NCBI GenBank assembly: GCA_000158655.1
Contig: EQ973338.1
Span: 684,800-748,799 of the forward strand
DNA: 64,000 nt
Source of the DNA: [Clostridium] methylpentosum DSM 5476
GTDB lineage: Bacteria > Bacillota > Clostridia > Oscillospirales > Ruminococcaceae
Reading direction: 5' to 3'
Under the pieces are notes generated by a model. That model made no database searches, was not told the DNA's origin, and worked only from the letters and a program-made list of their open reading frames with translations. The position numbers and the translations under genes were made by a program. Of this stretch, positions 44,585 to 53,800 are shown one piece after another; the first letter of the stretch is position 1; every line of letters begins with the position of its first letter.

Positions 44585-47500
44585 CTATCTTCTCTTTTTG
44601 CTCAGGGCAAAGCCTGCGCAGGCGAGGACTGCGAGAAGCGCTGCGGCTGCAACCGGTGCGGTATCGCCCGTTTTTGCGCTGCCGCTACCGTTGGTCATCG
44701 CCTGATCTCCCTCCACCTGAGTGGCTGGAGCAGTGTTTTCAACTGCTTTGAGGCCGTTGATAGCATCCTGGAGATCCTGTGCAGCTTTGTCAACTGCCTG
44801 CTGTACGGCATTTTCATCGCTGTTGATCAGATCTGCCGCCGCTTTGGCCTCGTTGAACAGGGCCACAGTCTCTGCAGTAAAGGCCGAGAGATCCAGCTTG
44901 TCCGCATTCGTGAGCACTGCCTGGAGCACCGATTTGTCCGCTTTAAAGCGGAGATTGAGCATTGCCTGGAGAAGGCTGTCCACCGCTTCGTCAACATCCG
45001 ACTGCAGGGCGTCTCCGTCAGCAAGCACGATTTCTGCATTTGCAAGTGCTGCTTTGAATTCCTCCTGACCGGCTGCCACGTAGTTGGACAGGTCGATCTC
45101 ACTTGCCTGGGTGAACACAACTTCAAGCTGTTTTTTGTCTCCCGCCTGGAAGCCCAGCTTGTGGATTTCATTCATCAGACTGATCCAAGCGGAATCAATC
45201 TCTGCCTGGGTCGCCGCTTCGTCAGCGAATACAGTCTGCGCGTTGAGCAGCGCTGCGTCAAAGCTCGCTTTCACGCTTGCGATTGCCCCTGCGTATTCAT
45301 CGCTCTTCTGCGCTTGTTCCGCGTAGGAGATTACCCGCTCGAGGATGACTTTGTTCGCATCCACCGGCGGCTGCGGGATCTTTTCGAGCCCAGCAATAGC
45401 GTCATTGAGCGCCGCTGTCGCGTCGTCTACGAGTTTTTGGTCATCCACACTGATGTTCTGATCCTCGTAGATTCTGTTCGCTTCTGCAAGCGCTTCTTTG
45501 AAAGCCGCAACGCTCTCTTCGGTATAGAGCGATTGGTCAATCTTACCCGCTGCCTCGATTGCCTTGGCAAGCTCCTCTTTGTTGGCTTTGAGCCGGATGG
45601 AAAGCATCTTGTCAACCAGTTGGTTCGCCATCTCGTCTACTTCTTCCTGATCCTTAGAATTGTCGTAGACGTCCTGCGCTGCGGCGATGAGCTCATCCAT
45701 GCCCGCCCAGCTGTTGGGGGTGTAGTCGTCCTGATTCAGTGCTTTCGCACTTTCCAGTACCTCGTTAAGCTTGTCTTTGTTGACTGTAGGTCCTGCCGGG
45801 GTCAGGCCTGCAATTGCATCTCTGAGTTCCTGCGCCGCATTGTTGACTGCTGTCTGATCCGCATCCGAATCGCCCAGAACCCGATTTGCCTCTGCAAGCG
45901 CATCGCTGAAAGCTTTCCAGCTGTCTGCGGTGTAGTCCGCTTCCTTGCCCTCGTACTCTGCCGCCTCTGCGATGGCGTTTTCGAGTTCTGTCCGGTCAAC
46001 CGGTTCTGCCGGCGCGATCAGCACCGGATAGCTCTCGCCCTGCTCCCAAACCGGGGTCTGTGCGGAGCCGTTGAGCAGCGCTACCAGCTCGCCGTTGGTG
46101 TAAGCCGCTGCAGCGATGGTCTTGCTGTTGGTTACAATGCCGTTGTTGCCCGAGGTGATCGAGCCGTCAGCGTAGCAGTTGTCAATGGTACCCTTGTTGT
46201 TGCGGTTGTCGTCCTGGTTGTCGCTGACAAAGATTGCCGAGCGGCCGCCCTTGACGGTGATGTTTTTCACGTAGGAATTCTTGATTGTCCCGTTGAAGTT
46301 CTGGCCGGCAAGTCCGCCTGCCACGCGGCTGCCCGCGTCAACATTCGCGTTGACCACATAGCAGTTGTCGATCAAGCCGCCGTTGACGGTTCCGACCAGG
46401 CCACCCGCACGGCAGTCGCCGGAACCAACTTTAATCTGGACATCCTTTACACCGAGGTTTTTCACCGTGCCGCTGACCATGCCGAACAGTCCGAAAGTCG
46501 CGGAGGAAGCGGTGTCGGCGATGCTCAGGTTGGAGACGACGTGGCTTGCACCGTCAAAGGTGCCCGCAAAGCCAACGCCCGCGGTAATTGCACCGGTGGT
46601 TCCAATCGGGGTCCAATCAATGCCTGACAGGTCAAGGTCTGCTGTGAGTTTGACGAATTCATCTTTAAAGGATGCGCCCGCGTTGACCGAACGCGCCAGT
46701 TTCTGGAGGTCTGCAACGCTGTTGATGAGATAGGGGTCCTGTTCGGTTCCGCTCTGTGCGATGCGGGAAAGGTCTTCAATCGCTGTGTCGATCGCCGCGA
46801 TTGCCTCATCGACTGCAGCCTGCGCCGCATTCTTGTCCTGCACAAGCGCCTCAGCGGCTGCAACCACATCCTGAAGGTCCTTGTAACTGTCTTCGGTGTA
46901 GTAGAATTCGTAGTAGGAATTACCCTTTGCGATCGCCGCGTCGAGTCCGGATTTGTCCACGACAGTGGTTGTGAAGTGATAGTTGCCCGAGCCGAGCTCG
47001 AAGATCGCTTTGCCGTCTTTGCATTCGACAAAGGTGATGCCGTCCACCTTGTCCTCAAGCACGTTTTTGCCGCTCTCCATCACTGCGGAAACCATGTCTG
47101 ACGGGATGGACAGAGTGGCTGTGCTGTTGGCCGGAACAGTGACATCGAGGGTGAAGTCGGTGCCGTTTTCCAGTTTCCAGTTGCTGACGATGGTGCCATA
47201 CATCGATTCAAAGGTGGTGTTTGCATAATTGAGGTCACCGCCCGGGGTCGGTGCGATGGTAAAATGCTTGTAGCCGGGTTCCTTCTCATCGGCCTTGATG
47301 CCGCCGACATAGTTGTAGAACCACTCGCCGACCGAGCCGTAGGAATAGTGGTTGAACGAGTTCATGCCGACATCGCCGAACTGTCCGGTTTCAGCAATAT
47401 AGCTGTCCCAACGCTCCCAAATGGTGGTTGCGCCGTTGACAACGCTGTACAGCCAGCCGGGATAGCTTTCCTGCTGCAACAGCCGATAGGCGACATCAGA

Positions 47501-50272
47501 GTATCCCATATCCGAGAGAACCGGGCAGAGCAGGGATACGCCCAGGAAGCCGGTGGTCAGGTGCCAGTCGTGCGCTTTGATGTTTTCCACCAGCTTTGCA
47601 GCTGCTTTCTCCCTCAGTTCCTGTGTCGGAAGAAGGTCAAATTTCAGTGCGAGCAGGTACGAGGTCTGGGTGTTGCTGCTCACTGCGCCGTCGGCAGAGA
47701 CAAACGCGTCGTTGAAGTCCTCTCGGACGTCTAGGAAGAGCTGGTGATAGTATGCAGCGTCTTCGGTGTTGCCAATGGCATCGGCCATCTTGGAAAGAAG
47801 CTCGGAGACATAGGCAAAATATGCGGTGGAAATGACGTTCTGCGGGGTGCTGTCATTGACGTTGAGCCAGTCGCCGTTGGTTCCGACCGAGATGACATAG
47901 GTCTCGCCCGCTTTGTTTTTGTAGTACTCGATGTACTTTTTCATTGCCTCGTAGTTGTCATAGATAAAGCTCTCATCGCCGTAGGCGGTGTACATGGTCC
48001 ACGGCATGATGATGACAGCATCTCCCCAACCGGTCTGGTGGAAGGATCCGCTCCAGCTGTCGCCCGGGGTGACGTAGTTGGGCGTCCAGTCCGCCACTGC
48101 GCCGTCTGCGCGCTGGTTGGTGGTGACGTCCGCCATGAATTTCTTGAAGAAGGGGCCGACGTTCATGTTCATTGCCGCTGTGCGGATGAACACCTGTCCG
48201 TCACCGGTGTAGCCGAGGCGTTCGTCGCGCTGCGGGCAGTCGGTCGGGACAGAAATAAAGTTGTCCTTCTGGCCCCAGGTGATGTTGCTCTGCAGCTGGT
48301 TGATCAGGTCGTTGGAGGTTTCAAACGAACCTGTCTGCTCCTGGAGGGAGCTCAGGGCAATACCAGTGATGTTATCCTCTGTCAGAGTGCCGTTGTAGCC
48401 GGTGATTTCGATATAGCGGAAGCCGTGGAAGGTAAACCGCGGCTGCCAGCTCTCGCCCTCCGGGTCGCCCTTAAAGGTGTAGTAATCGGTCGCCTTTGCG
48501 CTTCTCAGGTTTGCGGTGTAAAGGCTGCCGTCTTTGTTGAGCATTTCGCCGAAACGCAGCTTCATTGTGCTGCCCGCTTCCCCTTTGAGGCCGTTGAGGC
48601 GAGCAAAGCCTGCGATATTCTGGCCGAGATCGAGAATGTAGGTGCCATTGTCCGAACTGACGATTGTGGGTTTAAACTCCTGGATCGCTTTGACTGTCGG
48701 GCCCATCTGGGCGACGACTGCGCCGGAGTAGCTTCCCACTTTCGCGGCTGTCCAGCTGCTATTTTCCACAAATCCGGGAGCAGACCAGCCGTCATATTCT
48801 CTGGTGGCGTCGTAGGTCTCGCCGCCCTGGAAGTCATCTTCGAGGATCGGGCCCTGGCCTGTGATCTTCCAGGAAGAATCGGTTGCAACGACTTTTTTGC
48901 TGCCGTCCGCATACTCGATTTCGAGCTGGCAGAGCAGCTTGGAGCCGGTGCCGTAACGATTGTTGCCGCCGATGAACAGTTTACCCGAGTACCAGCCGTG
49001 GCCGGTGATCGCGCCGAGGACGTTTTCGCCCTGCTGCACCATTTCGGTGACGTCAAAGGTCTGGTACATGACGTAGTTGTTGTCGTCCTGGTTGAGCTCG
49101 TAGTTGGTCCAGCCGGGGTTGAAAAAGTCATCGCTGACCGGCTTGCCGTTGAGCTCGAGGTCGTAGATGCCGAGAGCGGACGCGTGGATCGTCGCCTTCT
49201 TCACCGGCTGGTCGACCTCAAAGGATTTGCGGTACATTGGCGCGGAATTGCCCGTTTCCTTCTGGAAGCCGAGCGCGTTGACGACATACAGCTCCCCGTC
49301 GCGGATTTCGCCGATGTTGAAGCTGTTTTTGCCGCTCGAAAAATCGTCCTGGAACAGGATTTCATCTCCCGTCTTGACGACGATGTTGTCAAATGTCGCA
49401 TGTTCGTCGCAGTCGCCCGCATTGGTTGTCTGGCGGAATCCAAGCTTACCATACGCAGCGTATTCATTGGTCATCTCGTTGATCAACTGGTTGTCAATCC
49501 AGGTGGAGATTTTATTTCCGTCCACAGCGATTTTGATGTGGTGCTGGTCATGCTGCTTGTCCTGCGGAATGATGTCCTCAATCGTCTTTTCGGTGAGAAC
49601 AGTCGGCGTGCCGTTCACCCACTGATGGGGACGGAAACTCGTAACGCCGTTGAATTTCTTTTCAAAGGTGTTGATCTGCCACATCAGGAAGTTGTTGCCG
49701 TCTTTTCCAGCGAAAATAATGCCCGCGTCGTCCTTGACAATGCGGAAATCCATCTCGATGGTGTAGCTCGACGGATTCGGCTTGTTGTCCGGATTGATCT
49801 CAATCCATTTTGCCTCCCAGTCGCTTTCGTCGAGCAGACCCATTTCCCAGTAAGCGGTCTCGGTGGAAGTCGCTGTGTTTCCCTTGTTGTCGGTCACAGT
49901 GACCTGCCAGTAATACCGGGTACCCGAGGTCATGGCCGGGCCGTCGTACGGGACGTTGACCGAATCCTCCGACGTCTGGACGCCGCTGTCCCACACATAG
50001 TCGCCGGATGCGAGCTCTTCCTCGCTCTCCGCAACCTGGATGCGGTAGGATTGCTGCATTACACCGCGCTCGTTGGATACGAGTTTCCAGCTCAGTGCGG
50101 GTGTCTGGTTGTCGATACCGAGCGGGTTTTCGGTGAGGTCGCACCGCAGTCCGCTGACGGTAAGCGCAGGCTCTGCCGCCGCAAAGGCGACGATTCCTGT
50201 CATCATCTGCAGCATCAGGCAGATGGCGAGCAGCAAAGCAAGCGCACTCTTGGAATGCTGTTTCATTTTCAT
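44585..50272 (-). CDS. Surface alpha-L-rhamnosidase, GH78, with GLUG and FIVAR repeats
   Basis: A 1895-residue secreted enzyme. Residues 1-32 are a signal peptide; 35-145 a fibronectin-like N-domain; 165-310 a jelly-roll insert (TIEMDFRIV, NFLMWQIN); 345-520 the rhamnosidase N-domain (NPGWTNYELN); about 530-1000 the catalytic domain with TDCPQRDERLGYTGD (acid near Glu684) and TTIWERWDSY (base near Glu953); then a C-terminal beta-domain. A helical repeat is followed by a GLUG-motif beta-helix (about 1200-1360, GLVGTVNGGLIDNCYV) not found in its relatives here, then about six FIVAR repeats (LRFKADKSVL) and the tail SAKTGD, hydrophobic stretch, SKKRR. GGGGG lies 7 nt before ATG. It has its own promoter and terminator. 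Confidence 0.92.
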   Translation of the reverse strand: MKMKQHSKSALALLLAICLMLQMMTGIVAFAAAEPALTVSGLRCDLTENPLGIDNQTPALSWKLVSNERGVMQQSYRIQVAESEEELASGDYVWDSGVQTSEDSVNVPYDGPAMTSGTRYYWQVTVTDNKGNTATSTETAYWEMGLLDESDWEAKWIEINPDNKPNPSSYTIEMDFRIVKDDAGIIFAGKDGNNFLMWQINTFEKKFNGVTSFRPHQWVNGTPTVLTEKTIEDIIPQDKQHDQHHIKIAVDGNKISTWIDNQLINEMTNEYAAYGKLGFRQTTNAGDCDEHATFDNIVVKTGDEILFQDDFSSGKNSFNIGEIRDGELYVVNALGFQKETGNSAPMYRKSFEVDQPVKKATIHASALGIYDLELNGKPVSDDFFNPGWTNYELNQDDNNYVMYQTFDVTEMVQQGENVLGAITGHGWYSGKLFIGGNNRYGTGSKLLCQLEIEYADGSKKVVATDSSWKITGQGPILEDDFQGGETYDATREYDGWSAPGFVENSSWTAAKVGSYSGAVVAQMGPTVKAIQEFKPTIVSSDNGTYILDLGQNIAGFARLNGLKGEAGSTMKLRFGEMLNKDGSLYTANLRSAKATDYYTFKGDPEGESWQPRFTFHGFRYIEITGYNGTLTEDNITGIALSSLQEQTGSFETSNDLINQLQSNITWGQKDNFISVPTDCPQRDERLGYTGDGQVFIRTAAMNMNVGPFFKKFMADVTTNQRADGAVADWTPNYVTPGDSWSGSFHQTGWGDAVIIMPWTMYTAYGDESFIYDNYEAMKKYIEYYKNKAGETYVISVGTNGDWLNVNDSTPQNVISTAYFAYVSELLSKMADAIGNTEDAAYYHQLFLDVREDFNDAFVSADGAVSSNTQTSYLLALKFDLLPTQELREKAAAKLVENIKAHDWHLTTGFLGVSLLCPVLSDMGYSDVAYRLLQQESYPGWLYSVVNGATTIWERWDSYIAETGQFGDVGMNSFNHYSYGSVGEWFYNYVGGIKADEKEPGYKHFTIAPTPGGDLNYANTTFESMYGTIVSNWKLENGTDFTLDVTVPANSTATLSIPSDMVSAVMESGKNVLEDKVDGITFVECKDGKAIFELGSGNYHFTTTVVDKSGLDAAIAKGNSYYEFYYTEDSYKDLQDVVAAAEALVQDKNAAQAAVDEAIAAIDTAIEDLSRIAQSGTEQDPYLINSVADLQKLARSVNAGASFKDEFVKLTADLDLSGIDWTPIGTTGAITAGVGFAGTFDGASHVVSNLSIADTASSATFGLFGMVSGTVKNLGVKDVQIKVGSGDCRAGGLVGTVNGGLIDNCYVVNANVDAGSRVAGGLAGQNFNGTIKNSYVKNITVKGGRSAIFVSDNQDDNRNNKGTIDNCYADGSITSGNNGIVTNSKTIAAAAYTNGELVALLNGSAQTPVWEQGESYPVLIAPAEPVDRTELENAIAEAAEYEGKEADYTADSWKAFSDALAEANRVLGDSDADQTAVNNAAQELRDAIAGLTPAGPTVNKDKLNEVLESAKALNQDDYTPNSWAGMDELIAAAQDVYDNSKDQEEVDEMANQLVDKMLSIRLKANKEELAKAIEAAGKIDQSLYTEESVAAFKEALAEANRIYEDQNISVDDQKLVDDATAALNDAIAGLEKIPQPPVDANKVILERVISYAEQAQKSDEYAGAIASVKASFDAALLNAQTVFADEAATQAEIDSAWISLMNEIHKLGFQAGDKKQLEVVFTQASEIDLSNYVAAGQEEFKAALANAEIVLADGDALQSDVDEAVDSLLQAMLNLRFKADKSVLQAVLTNADKLDLSAFTAETVALFNEAKAAADLINSDENAVQQAVDKAAQDLQDAINGLKAVENTAPATQVEGDQAMTNGSGSAKTGDTAPVAAAALLAVLACAGFALSKKRR

Positions 50273-50341
50273 TGATTTTCCCCCTTGTGTTATCTTCTTG
50301 TCTGCAAAAGGTAGCTTTTGTCTCCCCTTTCTCTAAGACTC

Positions 50342-50399
50342 ATATATTGTACAAACAATATATCGTCAATATTATACAACAAGTCTCTTGAAAACTCAA
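50342..50399 (-). promoter_or_regulatory. Promoter and operator-like dyad of the 1895-residue rhamnosidase
   Basis: TTGAGT (50399-50394), 17 nt, TATAAT (50376-50371) on the minus strand. Just downstream lies a 9-bp inverted repeat with a 4-nt centre, ATATATTGT and ACAATATAT (50342-50363), well placed for a repressor. Confidence 0.6.
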
Positions 50400-50776
50400 T
50401 TGATAAAAACAAAAAAGGCATGTATTTTTCTAAACTTTTGGGCAACCTCCCGCAAAAGGAAACCGTTTTGCTGTCTTTCGTGAAGCTTTTGTGCCAAATT
50501 TTGTTGCTTTTCAAAGTGATGAGGTCGTTTTCCATCAAAATCACCAGTTAAAGTGGTGGTTTGCTTCAGCACTCAAAGGGCGTCATATCGGCTCTCCTCT
50601 CAAGAGACGCAAAAAACTGTCCTTTGCACCACAAGCACTGCAGCTGCGAATGCATGGACTTTCCGAGCGCTTTTCACTCTCAGCAAAACCACTCTTGCCA
50701 CTCACTTCCCCCTCTGTCGAAAGAGAAGATTTGTTTCTCATCGGCATTGCCAGTGGTTTCATTTCAACTCCAATTC

Positions 50777-50813
50777 AAAAGGGATGTGCGAACGAATCCG
50801 CACATCCCTTTTT
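50777..50813 (-). terminator. Intrinsic terminator of the 1812-residue rhamnosidase
   Basis: AAAAGGGATGTGCG pairs with CGCACATCCCTTTT with an 8-nt loop. It starts 19 nt beyond the stop codon and has T tracts on both strands. From 50400 to 50776 I see no gene. Confidence 0.8.
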
Positions 50814-50831
50814 CAGTTCAACTTGAACTAG

Positions 50832-53800
50832 TTACCGATTGCGCCTGCGCATTGCGACAAACACACCTGCCGAGAGCATCAACACGGCCGCCGCAGAGAT
50901 GGGCAGCGCCTCCCCGGTTGCCGGGGATTGATTTGCCGTTGTCTGCTGGGCGTCACCCTGCGCCGGTGCAGAGGGCTCTGCCGTGGTGGTTTCGGAAGAT
51001 TTCGCTTCCAAGCTGTCCAGAGCTGATCGGATCAGTTCCGCTGCGCGGTCTGCATCCATCTGCTCGGCGCTGCCGTCCGCAAACACCGCTTGACCTGCCT
51101 GGACAGCGCTGTTGAGGCGCTGCACCGATTCCGCGGTGTAGAGGCTTGTGTCAAGCCTGCCCGCCTGTTCGAGCAGACTTTCGAGGATTGATTTGTCCGC
51201 TTTGAACCGGAGCTGCTCGAGCACGCTGACAAGCTGGTCTACCGCCGCATCGATCTCGCCGGCGAGCATATTGTCCTTGTCGTCGAGTACCGACTTGGCG
51301 GCTGCAAGCGCTGCCGGGAAGTCGGCTTTTGCCTGGTTGTCAGCATACAGACTCATATCGAGCCCCGCTGCGTAGTCATATAGAGTCTGAAGCATCGTCG
51401 CATCGCCCTTGACAAAGCCGAGCTTGTGAATTTCGCCCATCAGCGCAATCCAGGCCGCGTCGATCTCTTGCTGGGAGGCATCCGCATTCTTCTGGACCTT
51501 CTGCGCCTCGTTGAGCGTTTGGATGAAGGAGGCCTGGACGTCTGCGATCACATCGGCAAACGACGCGTCGGCCTGGGCCGCTTCGGCGTATGCGATGACT
51601 TGATTGAGGATTGTTTTGTCAGTGTCAGTGGGCTCGGGTTCGGAATCAGTCACATAGCCGTCCTGAACCGAGACAGTGAGCTTGCCGTCGGTCAGGGCGA
51701 AGTCATAACCGCCGGCGACGAGGGAGAACTTGGCGGTCTGTCGGCCGTTGTGCTCCTCCATACCGAGATAGCGCACGCCCTGAACCTCCTGGAAGCCCTC
51801 GAGTGTGGATTCGTCAACAGGGAGGTAGAGGGTGGCCTGGGCATTGGCCGGAACGACCGCCTCATAGGAGGTGAGCTCGCCTTGTGACGCAGTCCAATTG
51901 CTCTCGATCTGACCGTAAATCGATTTGTAGCCGCCGTTTACAAAGGTGAAGTCCCCGCCCGGGGTCGGCTGAAGGACAAACTGCTGGAATCCGGGGTGCT
52001 CCTCGTCGCTGGTGATGCCGACATGGTCGTTTATCATCCAGGCGCCGACCGCACCCGCTGCGTAATGGTTGAATGAGTTCATGTAGTTGAGCCCGCTGAA
52101 GCCGTTTTCAATGGTGTAGCCGTTCCAGCGCTCCCAGATCGAGGTCGCGCCCTGGGTGACAGGATAGAGCCAGGAGGCGAATTCAGTCTGCTCAAACATC
52201 TTGTAGGCGTCGTCGATCCTGCCCGACCGGGTGAGTGCGGGCAGCAGCGGCGCGGTGCCGATAAATCCGGTGGTAATGGTGTAGGGGACGTTGTTGTAGC
52301 CGCGGGCGCAGGCATCGACTAAGTACTGCACTGCCTTGTCGCGGTTTGCGTCGCTGATGACGCCGTACTCGATTGCAAGGGCGTAGGAGGCCTGGGTGTC
52401 CTGGATGCCGCCGCCCGAATTCTGGGTCTTTCCACTGGCCGCATCGATAAACACCCGATTCCAGTCCTCTTTGACCTTGACTTCGAGGTCGCCATAGGTC
52501 TGCGCGAGCTCGGTTTCACCGACTGCCTCCGCCATCTTGGAGAAGAGGCCGAGCATGTAGGCGTAGAGCACGTTGGAGCAGAGCGGCGAGTCGGTGCCGA
52601 TCAGCGCGAGGTGCTCGGTGAGCGCGGTGCCCCTGGTGAGATAGGAATCCGGGGACATCCTGTCGTTGTCAATCGAATCGAGGAACGCCTTCATCGCAGC
52701 GAGGTTGTCCTCGATCAGTCGGGTGTTTCCGTACTGCTTGTAGACCTCCCAGGTTGGGATGATGATGGCCGCCGGCCAGGCGACCTCCACCCCTGCGGCC
52801 CAGCCGAGATTGGGCGCGGTCTGGGGGATGCAGCCCGATTCGGTCTGTGCGTCGCGGATGGTGTTTTCCCAGCCCTCGTAGAGGGTGTTCATGCTGCCGT
52901 AATAGGTCGCGGTGCGGGAGAAGACCTGCGCGTCGCCCGTCCAGCCCATCCGTTCGTCGCGCTGCGGGCAGTCGGTCGGGATGCTGATGTGGTTGCCGAG
53001 CAGCGAGCGCCGAATATTGAGGTGGAGCTGGTTGGTCAGGGGGTTGGAGGATTCATAGTCCGCTGTGATCTCCTGCACCGAGCTCAGGACGATCCCCTTG
53101 ATGTTCTCTGCGGGAATCGGCTCGTCGAACCCGGAGATTTCGATGTAGCGGTAACCGTGGAAGGTGAAACTCGGGCGATAGGTTTCCCCGCCGGGCGTCC
53201 CCTTCATGATGTAGGTGTCGGTGCTCAGCGCGCCGCGGTAGTTTTCAGTGAGCAGTTTTCCGCCCATCTCCCCGTAATAGAAGGGGTTGCTCGGATCAAG
53301 CTCGGGGTAGTACATTTCCGAATAGCGGATGGTGATCTTCTGTCCGGATTTTCCCTCGGGCAGCTTGATCTCGGGCACACCCGCCATGTTGGTGCCCATG
53401 TCGTAAACATAAACGCCGGGGTCGACTTCCTTGTCAAACTTCGCGGAGAGGGTCTCTGCAATCCGGACCGGATCGTCGTAGCGGGCGATGATGTGCGGGT
53501 TTGCGTTTTCCGGGAGCGGGGTGATCACAGACGCCTGCTTCCAGTTGGCACCGGTGTATCCGGGGGTGTCCCACCCCTCGATACCCGCTTCTCTGCGCGC
53601 GTCGTAGGTCTCGCCGTTGAAAAAGCCGGAATAGATGATCGGGCTGTCGCTGTTGTTGTAGGTCCAGCTCGGATCGGTGACCACAATATCCTGCGACCCG
53701 TCGTCATAGGTCAGGACAATTTTTGCCAGGAGGGAGGGCTTGTTGCCCCAATAGTTGTAACGGTTGATGTCAAAGGTCATCTGGTCGCACCACCAACCGG

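Noticed and set aside
47744-50275. An 843-codon plus-strand open frame, and similar ones at 52611-55124 and 57272-61747
   Set aside because: All lie opposite GH78 genes with clear signal peptides and catalytic motifs and are shadows of codon bias.
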